From the NCBI RefSeq assembly GCF_003205205.1, contig NZ_QJRL01000002.1:248001-312000 (forward strand): 64,000 nt of DNA, read 5' to 3'. Each line of letters begins with the position of its first letter. Position 1 is the first letter of the stretch. A program made the position numbers and the translations under genes. The DNA comes from Pseudomonas sp. LB-090624. GTDB taxonomy: Bacteria > Pseudomonadota > Gammaproteobacteria > Pseudomonadales > Pseudomonadaceae. This document shows, piece after piece, positions 44,665 through 53,514 of the stretch. The notes beneath the pieces were generated by a model. The model ran no database searches. It saw only the letters and a program-made list of their open reading frames with translations, and was not told where the DNA came from.

Positions 44665-45819
44665 ATGTTTTTGAACCTATCCGAAGAAGAGCAGCTGTAC
44701 TGCGATGCCGTGGAAGGCACGCTCAACAGGGTGGCTCCCGTTGAGCGTGTACAGAAGCTGGATAATGCCAAGAAATTTGATTTCGACCTGCATAAAGCAC
44801 TGGCTGAGCTTGGCGTCTGGGGCGTGGGTATCGACGAAGACTTGGGGGGCTCCGGGGGAACGCCCAAGCTTCAGGTTCTGACCCTGGAGGCGCTAGGCCG
44901 CAGGGCCACCTCCATGGCAGTCTTCGGCGTCGTTCAGTTCATGGCTACGCGACTGCTCAGCCAATACGGGACGCCACAGCAGCAAGATCAATACCTGGCG
45001 AGACTTTGCGCTGGCGAGATCAAAGCATCGTTCTGCCTGACTGAAGAAAGTGGTGGCACTGACATCCTGCAGGCAATGCGCACCAAGGCCAAGCGAGTTG
45101 ATGACGGTTGGCGACTCACCGGTGGCAAATATTGGATCAGTGGCGCGATCCACGCTGACCTGCTCATTGTCCTCGCTCGCACCGGCGACCACCGCTCGCG
45201 CGGCGTAACCATGTTCCTCGTCGATAAGTCAGCACCTGGCGTTTCGGCCTCAGAGATCAATACCTTCGCTATCAACAGCTACGACACCTGCTCTGTTGCC
45301 TTCGACGACGTAAAGCTCTCGGATGACGCAGTGCTGGGCGAAGTCGATCAGGGTTTTATCCAAGTGTTGAGCACGCTCAACGCTGAGCGGCTGAACGCCG
45401 CTGCAGTTGCCGTTGGAATTGGTCGAGGCGCTCAGCAGCTGGCAGTTGAGTACGCCAAGGATCGCAAAGCGTTCGGGCGACCTATCGGTCAGTTCCAGGC
45501 GCTACAGCATCGCCTGGTGTATGCCGGCGTCGCGCTGGAGCAGGCATGGCTCACGACCCAAATGGCTGCGATTGCAGAGGAGCAAGGCCATCAGAATATC
45601 GAAATTTCCAGCGCCGTCGCCAAGCTTGCCGCCAGTAAAGCTGCCAACGAAGCGGTCAGGGTTGGCATGGAGTCGATGGGGGGAGCTGGGTTTGATCTGG
45701 AATATCCGATGCAACGCTACTATCGCGATATTCGCCTCTACTCTTTTGCGCCACTGACCGACGACATGCTTGCAAACCTGCTGGGTGAGCGCTGGCTTGA
45801 GTTGCCTCGATCATTTTGA
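44665..45819 (+). CDS. Acyl-CoA dehydrogenase
   Basis: A 384-residue FAD-dependent acyl-CoA dehydrogenase introducing a 2,3 double bond. Signatures are SFCLTEESGGTDILQAMRT (FAD/substrate loop), GGKYWISGAIHADLLIVLAR, RKAFGRPIGQFQALQHRL and the C-terminal GMESMGGAGFDLEYPMQRYYRD with the catalytic-base glutamate region. AGGAG is upstream of the start. Last enzyme of the plus-strand operon. It would make the alpha,beta-unsaturated CoA ester that the carboxylase needs. Confidence 0.93.
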   Translation: MFLNLSEEEQLYCDAVEGTLNRVAPVERVQKLDNAKKFDFDLHKALAELGVWGVGIDEDLGGSGGTPKLQVLTLEALGRRATSMAVFGVVQFMATRLLSQYGTPQQQDQYLARLCAGEIKASFCLTEESGGTDILQAMRTKAKRVDDGWRLTGGKYWISGAIHADLLIVLARTGDHRSRGVTMFLVDKSAPGVSASEINTFAINSYDTCSVAFDDVKLSDDAVLGEVDQGFIQVLSTLNAERLNAAAVAVGIGRGAQQLAVEYAKDRKAFGRPIGQFQALQHRLVYAGVALEQAWLTTQMAAIAEEQGHQNIEISSAVAKLAASKAANEAVRVGMESMGGAGFDLEYPMQRYYRDIRLYSFAPLTDDMLANLLGERWLELPRSF

Positions 45820-45870
45820 AATCAAAACCTCGCGATGGGTACTAGAGCGTCGTTATGACAGCTTCAATGC

Positions 45871-45894
45871 CGCAGGCATGCGTGCATGCCTGCG
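45871..45894. promoter_or_regulatory. Perfect 24-base palindrome between the dehydrogenase and porin genes
   Basis: CGCAGGCATG-CGTG-CATGCCTGCG, perfect 10-base arms with a 4-base centre, 52 bases after the acyl-CoA dehydrogenase stop and 120 bases before the porin start. There is no T tract after it, so it may be a rho-assisted terminator or a regulator-binding site. Confidence 0.45.
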
Positions 45895-46012
45895 TAATAG
45901 TACACACGCGCACACGAATGAATGAGCAACCTCAAACGACAATTCGTGGCCATAAAACTCTCACAAACATGCGTTACCTCCCCAAACAACAACAATAAGG
46001 AAGGTACATAAA

Positions 46013-47365
46013 ATGTCACGCCATTGCGCAATGCTGATGGGCGCTCTCTGCATCTCCTCATTTCAGGCAAATGCAGCGGAAAACCCATTCTTTGATGACG
46101 CAAGACTCCGGCTTACCCATAAGAATTTTTTCTTCCACCGAGATTTTCGTAACGGCAGTTCAAGTGCAACCGGCACAAACGCCTTCAAGCCCGTTAACGA
46201 AAGAAATGGTTACGCACAGGAGTGGGCCCAAGGCTTTCTTCTGGATTATCAGTCCGGTTTTACACCCGGAGCAATCGGTATTGGGGTAGATGCCAATGCC
46301 ATCTTAGGCCTCAAGCTGAGTGCAGGAGGCGGTACGGCAGGCTTGCGACTGCTACCCATCGACGGCGATGGCAAGCCTGGCGATGAATATTCCAGGGTGG
46401 GTGCCGCGCTAAAGCTTCGTGCATCAAAAAGCACGCTGAAGTATGGCGAACAGATGCCAATGACACCTGTACTGGCGGTGAACACTGTTCGGCTATTCCC
46501 CAGCGCCGCCACGGGCCTTCAGTTGAACGTCAACGAATTTGACAACTTCACTGTGGAGGCAGGCCACTACACGAGACAGACCGGCGTGGACGCCTCCAAC
46601 AGCGACGACAAATTTACGACTGACTACGCCCTCAAGCGTGGAGGGACTGCCATCACCTACGACTCGGCTAGTTTTATTGGCGGCCGATACCAGCAAGATA
46701 ATTTATCGTTAGCTCTCTATGCAGGTCAGTTGGAAGAGGCTTGGCACCAATACTACGGCAACGGTAAGTACGCTTACGCCATTGATGAAGGCCAAAGAAT
46801 CGCTTTCGACTTCAACATTTACCGTACCTTAAACTATGGCAAAAGCATCGCGGGCCCCATCAACAACACGTCCTGGTCATTTTCCAGTGCCTACACTACC
46901 GGCGGCCATACATTCTCAGTCATTCACCAGCGGGTCAACGGTGACGAACCCTTGGACTGGATCGGCTTTGGCACCATGGGCGGAACCATTACCATCGGAA
47001 ATGCGGTCCAGTACGCGACGTTCACCGAGGCCAATGAGCGGTCCTGGCAACTGAGATACGACTTCGACTTCGCAGCCCTAGGCATACCGGGGCTTAGCTT
47101 CATGACGAGATATGTCAGGGGGGATGGTATGAACAACGCGCACAGTCATAATCCCTTCTACACCGCTCGCCACGTGTACGACAACGACAAGGATAACAAG
47201 CATTGGGAGAGAAATTTCGATATCAAGTACGTGATCCAGTCTGGGCCGGCGCGCGATTTATCATTTCGTCTCAGGCAATCCACTCACCGGGCTACCAGCG
47301 GTTACAGGTACCTCGACATCGATGAGGTCAGGCTGATTACCGAATTTCCATTGAATATTTTCTAA
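46013..47365 (+). CDS. OprD-family outer-membrane porin
   Basis: A 450-residue substrate-specific porin. The signal peptide (residues 1-22, cleaved at ANA/AEN) is followed by an 18-stranded barrel with the family's opening FFDDARLRLTHKNFFFHRDF and AQGFLLDYQSGFTPGAIGIGVDANAILGLKL. Its end is FPLNIF with terminal Phe. OprD/Opd porins admit amino acids or aromatic and aliphatic carboxylates. Its place at the end of the CoA operon suggests it takes up the acid substrate together with the (frameshifted) ACS transporter. Confidence 0.92.
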   Translation: MSRHCAMLMGALCISSFQANAAENPFFDDARLRLTHKNFFFHRDFRNGSSSATGTNAFKPVNERNGYAQEWAQGFLLDYQSGFTPGAIGIGVDANAILGLKLSAGGGTAGLRLLPIDGDGKPGDEYSRVGAALKLRASKSTLKYGEQMPMTPVLAVNTVRLFPSAATGLQLNVNEFDNFTVEAGHYTRQTGVDASNSDDKFTTDYALKRGGTAITYDSASFIGGRYQQDNLSLALYAGQLEEAWHQYYGNGKYAYAIDEGQRIAFDFNIYRTLNYGKSIAGPINNTSWSFSSAYTTGGHTFSVIHQRVNGDEPLDWIGFGTMGGTITIGNAVQYATFTEANERSWQLRYDFDFAALGIPGLSFMTRYVRGDGMNNAHSHNPFYTARHVYDNDKDNKHWERNFDIKYVIQSGPARDLSFRLRQSTHRATSGYRYLDIDEVRLITEFPLNIF

Positions 47366-47370
47366 GCTCG

Positions 47371-47387
47371 GGCGCCGTAGGCGCCCA
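47371..47387. terminator. GC-rich hairpin after the OprD-type porin
   Basis: GGGCGCC-GTA-GGCGCCC, perfect 7-base arms, 5 bases after the porin stop. No U tract follows. A plausible transcript end. Confidence 0.5.
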
Positions 47388-47449
47388 GGCCATAAGGGAT
47401 CTCAGGAAGCACGTCTTCAAGTTGAATTGATGGCGCCTGTGACCCCTTA

Positions 47450-47463
47450 GCGGGTGAACCCGC
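47450..47463. repeat. REP-like core at the right edge of the accessory block
   Basis: GCGGGT-GA-ACCCGC, the same type of palindromic core as at 5963-5978. I saw no such element between about 8 and 47.4 kb, so this marks the return to core-genome sequence. Confidence 0.5.
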
Positions 47464-47482
47464 GCCCACCGGGCCGGCCTAT

Positions 47483-48370
47483 TCACCCCTCGTCCCGCAT
47501 ACTCACACACAACTCCAGAAACCGCGCCGCCGCCCGCGACGGCGTCGCCGCATGCGGCATCAGGATGGAAAACCGCCTGACCAACCCGTGCGGCAATACC
47601 TGCAAACGGTGCAGAGCCCCATCCTCATGGCGGATCGACATCGCCGAGACAAAACCGATTCCCATCCCGGCCCGCACCGCCTCCTTCACGCCTTCCACCC
47701 CGGCGATCTCCAAGGCCACCCGCATCGCCACGCCATCACGGGCAAACGCGCGTTCGACGATTTGCCGCACCCCCGAACCGCTCTCGCGCAGCACCAATGG
47801 GTAGGCCCCCAGCGATGCCAGCGTGTGCTGGCCCTTGTCAGCCAGTGGATGGCCACTCGGCACAATCGCCACGATCTCGTCCTCGCGCCATGCCGTCAAC
47901 GCCGTACCCAACGGCAACTCCTGGCCAGGCGGGCCTTCGATCAGGGCGATATCGACACCGTTCAGGGCAGCGACTATCTCCGCCGTGTTGCCCTGCGTGG
48001 TGGTAACCAGCACGTCCGGATAACGCCCATGAAAATCAGCGATCAGATAAGGCAACAGGTAGCTGGCCGGGGTGGTACTGGCGCCGATGCGCAAAGTGCC
48101 ACGCTCCAGCCCCTGCATGGCCTCGCGCAGCGCTTGGGCCTGACGGAAGGTTTCACGCAGGCGTTCGGCATGCGCCAGCAACTGCTCGCCAGCCGCCGTC
48201 AGCCGCACGCCGCGGCCGGCACGTTGGTAAAGGGGCTCGCCAAACGCTTCCTGCAGCAGCTTGAGCTGGCCGGACACTGCCGGCTGCGACAGGTGCAGGG
48301 CCTGAGCCGCATGGCTGATGTTGCCGTGCTCGGCAACCGTGGCGAAAGTTATCAGTTGTTCCGGGGTCAT
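47483..48370 (-). CDS. LysR-family regulator (YeiE-like)
   Basis: A 295-residue LysR protein: helix-turn-helix GNISHAAQALHLSQPAVSGQ, then LLQEAFGEPLYQRAGRGVRLT, and an effector domain of the CysB/CbbR-like type (LRIGASTTPASYLLPYLIADFH). It is divergent from yeiH with 111 bases between the starts, the arrangement known for YeiE/YeiH in enterobacteria, where the regulator responds to sulfite. Probably the activator of the neighbouring transporter. Confidence 0.88.
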   Translation of the reverse strand: MTPEQLITFATVAEHGNISHAAQALHLSQPAVSGQLKLLQEAFGEPLYQRAGRGVRLTAAGEQLLAHAERLRETFRQAQALREAMQGLERGTLRIGASTTPASYLLPYLIADFHGRYPDVLVTTTQGNTAEIVAALNGVDIALIEGPPGQELPLGTALTAWREDEIVAIVPSGHPLADKGQHTLASLGAYPLVLRESGSGVRQIVERAFARDGVAMRVALEIAGVEGVKEAVRAGMGIGFVSAMSIRHEDGALHRLQVLPHGLVRRFSILMPHAATPSRAAARFLELCVSMRDEG

Positions 48371-48481
48371 GATGAGAAAATATCAGCTATTCGGATATTT
48401 GCCATTTTAAATTACGATTTTTTATAAGCTTATAACCGTATTAACGTAGCCCTTGTCGAAACACCTTTCCGGAGGACTCAC

Positions 48482-49543
48482 ATGGCCACGGTTCCGTCCA
48501 ACCCTGCTTATGCCCCTACCCTTTCTACCAAAGGGCGGCTCAATGGCATTCTGTTCGTCGCGCTGTTCGCGCTGGCGGTCACGCAACTGGCGGCCATGCC
48601 CGCTATCGCCAACCTCGGCATCAGCCCGCTGATCGTCGGTATCGTTGCCGGTGCACTGTATGGCAACGCGCTGCGTGACGGCGTACCGGCAAGCTGGGCG
48701 GCAGGTATCAACTTTTCGGCTCGCGGCCTGTTGCGCATCGCCGTGGCGTTCTTTGGCCTGCGGGTAAGCCTGCAGGAAATTGCCGAAGTCGGCTGGTCGG
48801 GGCTGATCGTGTCGCTGCTGGTGGTTGGCAGCACCCTGCTGATCGGCCTGTGGTGCGGCATGAAAGTGTTCAAACTGGACCGCGACACCGCCTTGCTGAC
48901 TGCCGCGGGCAGCGCCATCTGTGGTGCCGCCGCCGTCCTGGCCTTCGAATCGGCGCTGCGCAGCGCCCCGCACAAAAGCGCCATGGCAGTGGGTAGCGTG
49001 GTGTTGTTCGGCACTTTGTCGATGTTCCTCTACCCCCTGGCGATCAACGCCGGCTGGCTGCACCTGGACACCATGGGCGCCGGGCTGCTGCTGGGCGGCA
49101 CCCTTCATGAAGTCGCACAGGTGGTCGGCGCCGCCAGTAACGTCAGCCCCGAGGCCACGCATATCGCCACCATCGTCAAGATGACCCGGGTCATGCTGCT
49201 GGTGCCGGTGTTGCTGCTGGTGGGCCTGTGGATCAGCCGTTCGCGCCAGGCCGGCCAGGCGCAGGGCAACGGGCGCATCGCCATGCCCTGGTTCGCCTTC
49301 GGCTTCCTCGCCCTGGTGCTGGTGAATTCGCTGCAGGTATTGCCTGGCAGCGTGACCCAGGCGGTCAACAGCCTGGACACCTTTGCCCTGACCATGGCCA
49401 TGACGGCCCTGGGCATGGAGACCCGTTTCAGCCAGATCCGCCAGGCCGGGCCACGGGCGCTGGCTACCGGGGCACTTCTCAACCTGTGGCTGATGGGTGG
49501 TGGCCTGGCGATTACGCTGGGGGTACAGAACCTGTTGGGCTGA
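48482..49543 (+). CDS. yeiH: YeiH/UPF0324 family membrane protein (putative sulfate/sulfite exporter)
   Basis: A 353-residue integral membrane protein with about ten helices. Family segments: GISPLIVGIVAGALYGNALRDG, ARGLLRIAVAFFGLRVSLQ, TLLIGLWCGMKVFKLDRDTALLTAAGSAICGAAAVLA, and GTLHEVAQVVGAASNVSPEA. The family is often called a putative sulfate exporter and is linked to tolerance of sulfite or taurine-derived sulfur. A monocistronic gene opposite its LysR regulator. GGAGG precedes the ATG. Confidence 0.9.
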   Translation: MATVPSNPAYAPTLSTKGRLNGILFVALFALAVTQLAAMPAIANLGISPLIVGIVAGALYGNALRDGVPASWAAGINFSARGLLRIAVAFFGLRVSLQEIAEVGWSGLIVSLLVVGSTLLIGLWCGMKVFKLDRDTALLTAAGSAICGAAAVLAFESALRSAPHKSAMAVGSVVLFGTLSMFLYPLAINAGWLHLDTMGAGLLLGGTLHEVAQVVGAASNVSPEATHIATIVKMTRVMLLVPVLLLVGLWISRSRQAGQAQGNGRIAMPWFAFGFLALVLVNSLQVLPGSVTQAVNSLDTFALTMAMTALGMETRFSQIRQAGPRALATGALLNLWLMGGGLAITLGVQNLLG

Positions 49544-49643
49544 CTCGATCCCAAGGTTTTTTACAGCCCCCCTCGTTGCCGTCCACTTTTCTAGGTATGG
49601 TGTTGTCAAAGAAGGATGTTTTACCCGCACAGGAAAGACTTAG

Positions 49644-51017
49644 ATGCCTCAACGCCATGTCATCAATGCATCCGTCAGCCCCAAAGGCAGCCTGGAGACG
49701 CTGTCACAACGTGAAGTGCAGCAATTGAGTGAAGTCGGTACCGGTAGCCTTTACACCCTGTTCCGCCAGTGCGCCCTGGCCATCCTCAACACCGGCGCTC
49801 ATGTCGACAATGCCAAAACCATTCTCGAGGCCTATCAGGACTTCGAGGTGCGTATCCACCAACAGGACCGAGGCGTACGCCTGGAGCTGCTGAATGCCCC
49901 GGCTGACGCGTTTGTCGATGGCGAGATGATCGCCAGCACCCGCGAGATGCTGTTCAGCGCCCTGCGCGACATCGTCTACACCGAAAGCGAACTGGCCAGC
50001 CAGCGCATCGACCTGGAAAGCTCCCAGGGCATCACCGACTACGTATTCCACCTGCTGCGCAACGCCCGCACCCTGCGCCCCGGTGTGGAGCCGAAGATGG
50101 TGGTGTGTTGGGGCGGCCACTCGATCAGCAGCGAAGAGTACCAATACACCAAGAAGGTCGGCCACGAGCTGGGCCTGCGCAAGCTGGACGTGTGCACCGG
50201 CTGCGGCCCGGGTGTGATGAAAGGCCCGATGAAGGGCGCCACCATCGCCCATGCCAAGCAGCGCATGCACGGGAGCCGCTACCTGGGCCTGACCGAGCCG
50301 GGCATCATCGCTGCCGAGGCACCCAACCCGATCGTCAACGAACTGGTGATCCTGCCGGACATCGAGAAGCGCCTGGAAGCCTTCGTGCGTGTCGGCCACG
50401 GCATCATCATCTTCCCCGGCGGTGCCGGTACGGCGGAGGAGTTCCTCTACCTGCTGGGCATCCTCATGCACCCGGACAACCGCGACGTGCCGTTCCCGGT
50501 GGTGCTCACCGGCCCGCGCAGTGCCGAGCCTTACCTGCAACAGCTGCACGCTTTCGTTGGCGCCACCCTGGGAGAGGCGGCACACCGCCTGTACGAGATC
50601 ATCATCGACGACCCGACGGAAGTCGCCCGGCGCATGGTCGAAGGGCTGAAGGCGGTGAAGCAGTTCCGCCGCGAGCGCAATGATGCCTTCCACTTCAACT
50701 GGCTGCTGAAGATCGAGGAGAGCTTCCAGCGCCCATTCGACCCGACTCACCAGGCCATGGCTGAACTGGACCTGCGTCGAGAGCTGCCTGCGCATGAGCT
50801 GGCGGCCAACCTGCGCCGGGCGTTTTCCGGGATTGTTGCCGGTAACGTCAAGGACAAGGGGATCCGCCTGATCGAGGAGCACGGCCCTTATCAAATCCAC
50901 GGCGACAGTGCCGTGCTCGACCCGCTGGGCCGGCTGCTGCAGGCGTTCGTCGACCAGCACCGGATGAAGTTGCCGGGTGGGGCGGCCTATGTGCCCTGTT
51001 ATCAAGTCGCAACCTGA
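49644..51017 (+). CDS. ppnN: Nucleotide 5'-monophosphate nucleosidase PpnN (LOG family)
   Basis: A 457-residue protein of the YgdH/PpnN group. It hydrolyses purine and pyrimidine nucleoside monophosphates to base and ribose 5-phosphate and in E. coli is activated by (p)ppGpp. The Rossmann core holds the LOG signature PGGAGTAEEFLYLLGIL and CTGCGPGVMKGPMKGA. The N- and C-terminal extensions that distinguish PpnN from short LOG proteins are present. AGGA lies upstream of the ATG. Single gene, followed by a hairpin at 51050-51078. Confidence 0.92.
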   Translation: MPQRHVINASVSPKGSLETLSQREVQQLSEVGTGSLYTLFRQCALAILNTGAHVDNAKTILEAYQDFEVRIHQQDRGVRLELLNAPADAFVDGEMIASTREMLFSALRDIVYTESELASQRIDLESSQGITDYVFHLLRNARTLRPGVEPKMVVCWGGHSISSEEYQYTKKVGHELGLRKLDVCTGCGPGVMKGPMKGATIAHAKQRMHGSRYLGLTEPGIIAAEAPNPIVNELVILPDIEKRLEAFVRVGHGIIIFPGGAGTAEEFLYLLGILMHPDNRDVPFPVVLTGPRSAEPYLQQLHAFVGATLGEAAHRLYEIIIDDPTEVARRMVEGLKAVKQFRRERNDAFHFNWLLKIEESFQRPFDPTHQAMAELDLRRELPAHELAANLRRAFSGIVAGNVKDKGIRLIEEHGPYQIHGDSAVLDPLGRLLQAFVDQHRMKLPGGAAYVPCYQVAT

Positions 51018-51049
51018 CCCATCTCGTCCAAGGTCTTGATCGTCGCGCT

Positions 51050-51078
51050 TTCAGTAGGCCTGTGTTCGGCCTACTGAA
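51050..51078. terminator. Hairpin between ppnN and the diguanylate cyclase
   Basis: Perfect 11-base arms TTCAGTAGGCC and GGCCTACTGAA around a 7-base loop, between two convergent genes. The U tract is weak in both directions. Confidence 0.6.
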
Positions 51079-51143
51079 GTCGCATTCCGTATCGCTAGGG
51101 CTACCGCACCCTTGGCAGCCAGGGCGAAGGCGAAAAGTGCAGG

Positions 51144-52310
51144 TCACTGGCCCAGGTCGGCCATCGGGCGCTCGACAAAGCGGATACTGTTCCGCCCGCC
51201 CCGCTTGGACTGATACAACGCCACATCGCCCTGCTCGATCAAGGCAGCCAGGCTCGCCGGTGGCTGGTCGAACAGGTTGGCACCGATACTCAAGGTAACC
51301 GCCTGGGGTGTAGGCACAGTCTTGCCAGCATACTGATGAAACTGCTCGCGCAGCACCCCACCCAGTTCCATCACCCGCTCACTGCTGGCCCCACTCAGCA
51401 GGATGACGAACTCGTCCCCGCCCAAGCGCGCCGCCAGCGACCGCTCCGGCAGCACCGTGCGAATCATCTCGCTCAGTGCAATGAGCAAACGGTCCCCGGC
51501 AATATGCCCATGCAGGTCGTTGACCAGCTTGAAGTTGTCGATATCGATCAGCAGCAATGCCCCAGGCTGCACCGGGCTGACGTCCTTGAAGAAATGCGTC
51601 GCCCGCACCTCCAGCGCTCGCCGGTTGTAAAGCGCGGTCAGCGGGTCGCGCGCCGCCAGCCGGGCAATCCGTTCTTCACGTCGGTAACGCACGGTACCGG
51701 TCATCGACAGGGCAATCAGCATGATTGCCATCGCCCCTTCCACGAGCGAAACCTGAATGATCAGCCCACCAAAGGTCGCCAGGTCAATCAAGGTGCCCGG
51801 GGTGATCGCAATGATTGCCTTCACCACATAGAACAGACCATGAATCAACAACACATAGCGCAACTGCACCGCGCCAACGCTCAGCGACTTGCCATGCGGC
51901 CGCAGCAGCAAACTGGCCTTTAGCGTCAACGCCGCGACCAGCAATGAGTTGACCATCAGCATCACCTTCGACCACTGCGGCCCTACGGGCAACAGCAGCA
52001 AGGCGAACCAGACCACCACGATCATCAGCCAGGACCGCGACAAGCGCTCCTGGGTAAAGCGCAGCACACCCATCAGGAAAAACCCGTGTGCCACCACCAA
52101 CAAGCCATTGGCAAACCAGATACCGATGAACAGCAAACCGATCCCGCGCAACAAAGCCAGGATGCAACCGACAGTAATTGTGGCGAAGCCCGCGCTCCAG
52201 AACAGCAGCGAGGGTTCGCGGACACTGCGCCATTCAATCGCCAGGTACAGGGCAGCTGCTGCCGCCAGGGCGACCGAAATGGTCAGCATCGTGGGTGGAT
52301 CTAGCGCCAT
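51144..52310 (-). CDS. Membrane-bound diguanylate cyclase (GGDEF)
   Basis: A 388-residue protein. About six to seven helices (residues 1-205) form an undefined membrane sensor. They are followed by a GGDEF domain with the intact active loop ARLGGDEFVILLSG and the GTP-binding DIDNFKLVNDLHGHIAGD. It should make cyclic di-GMP from two GTP. The RxxD inhibitory site expected five residues before GGDEF is absent (the position reads PERS), so product inhibition through that site is not expected. No phosphodiesterase domain. Confidence 0.9.
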   Translation of the reverse strand: MALDPPTMLTISVALAAAAALYLAIEWRSVREPSLLFWSAGFATITVGCILALLRGIGLLFIGIWFANGLLVVAHGFFLMGVLRFTQERLSRSWLMIVVVWFALLLLPVGPQWSKVMLMVNSLLVAALTLKASLLLRPHGKSLSVGAVQLRYVLLIHGLFYVVKAIIAITPGTLIDLATFGGLIIQVSLVEGAMAIMLIALSMTGTVRYRREERIARLAARDPLTALYNRRALEVRATHFFKDVSPVQPGALLLIDIDNFKLVNDLHGHIAGDRLLIALSEMIRTVLPERSLAARLGGDEFVILLSGASSERVMELGGVLREQFHQYAGKTVPTPQAVTLSIGANLFDQPPASLAALIEQGDVALYQSKRGGRNSIRFVERPMADLGQ

Positions 52311-52487
52311 ATACGCTTTGGCCTATCTGGTTAACGAGGAAAAGGCGCGATTGTATGCGCTCGTGATGACTTTTCGGAGAGGCCGTGGTCGGCTGCCTGC
52401 AAATGATAGCTGAGCTTCAAGGTTGCCCTGCCAGCATAGATATCATATTGCTATCACTGCTTGCTGGGTAGCCAACCTGACGATCAG

Positions 52488-53411
52488 TCACCCTTCATGG
52501 CGCTTACCCAAAACAGCTGCATTGAACTGCCGCCCCGACAGGAAGCTGATCAGTTGCCGGCCGTGTGAACTCAGGCGCTCCCAATCACGGAAGCACAAGC
52601 GTAGCTCCAATGTTGCCCAGGTTTCCGCCAGGGCCACCCTGCGCACCGGTAATTCCTGTTCGGCGCGCACGGCGGCGGTTTCTGGCAGCATCGCCACGCC
52701 TGCACGCTGTGCCACCAGCTGTGCGATGGCTTCGAAGCTGGGGGCGCGCACCCGCACCTTCAGCGGCATGGCCAGGTTCATCGCCAGCTCCTCGACAAAA
52801 CGCTGCATCGGCCGCGCGGACGGCAGGCAGATGAACGCATAGCCCAGGGCATCAATCAGGCGTAGCTGTTCGCGCCCGGCCAGTGGATGGTCGGCGGGTA
52901 CCAGCATCACCAGCCGCTCGGTGCGAAACGGCAGCGACACCACACCCCCGCTAGGCAGAATGCCGTCGTACACGCCAATCTCGCACTCGTTGGCCAGCAC
53001 TACCCGCAGCACGTCCACACTCTTGTGCTCCATCAATTGCAGGTCGACTTCCGGGTAATCCGCCAGAAACGGCCCCAGGATCGCCGGCAACAGTGTGCTG
53101 TTGGACACCGTGGAGGCCGCCAGGCGCAACGTGATGCGCTGCTCGCCAACCAGTTGCTGCAAGGTTTCCTGCAATTTCTGCGCCTCGCCCAGCACGTTGC
53201 GCGCGCCCTCCAGCACCAGGCGACCGGACGGCGTGAGCTGCATGCCATCGGCCATGCGGGTGAACAACATCAGGCCACAGCGCTCTTCAAGCAAGCGCAG
53301 GCGATTACTGGCAGCCGACACGGCCACCGGGAAGGTGGCAGCTGCCTTGCTCAGGCTACCCGTGGCGGCAATGGCAAGCAGCAGACGCAGATCAGTCAGG
53401 TCGAATGGCAT
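52488..53411 (-). CDS. LysR-family transcriptional regulator
   Basis: A 307-residue LysR protein. The helix-turn-helix reads GSLSKAAATFPVAVSAASNR, followed by LLEERCGLMLFTRMADGMQLTPSG, a variant with Val-Ala-Val in place of the usual Leu-Ser-Gln. ATG 53411 has GGAG six bases upstream; a TTG 12 bases earlier is less likely. Divergent from an EamA transporter, with 103 bases between the starts, so it probably regulates that exporter. Confidence 0.88.
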   Translation of the reverse strand: MPFDLTDLRLLLAIAATGSLSKAAATFPVAVSAASNRLRLLEERCGLMLFTRMADGMQLTPSGRLVLEGARNVLGEAQKLQETLQQLVGEQRITLRLAASTVSNSTLLPAILGPFLADYPEVDLQLMEHKSVDVLRVVLANECEIGVYDGILPSGGVVSLPFRTERLVMLVPADHPLAGREQLRLIDALGYAFICLPSARPMQRFVEELAMNLAMPLKVRVRAPSFEAIAQLVAQRAGVAMLPETAAVRAEQELPVRRVALAETWATLELRLCFRDWERLSSHGRQLISFLSGRQFNAAVLGKRHEG

Positions 53412-53514
53412 GCCTTTCTCCAAAACAGAAAGCCCTATTCGCTAAAAAGCGATTCTAGCGCGACAGCCTTCTGTTCAGAATAAGCCATGCCTTTTTTACT
53501 GCCACAGGTACCCC

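Noticed and set aside
48422..49630. A 402-codon open frame on the minus strand
   Set aside because: Antisense to yeiH. The product is rich in Gln, His and Arg with no motif.
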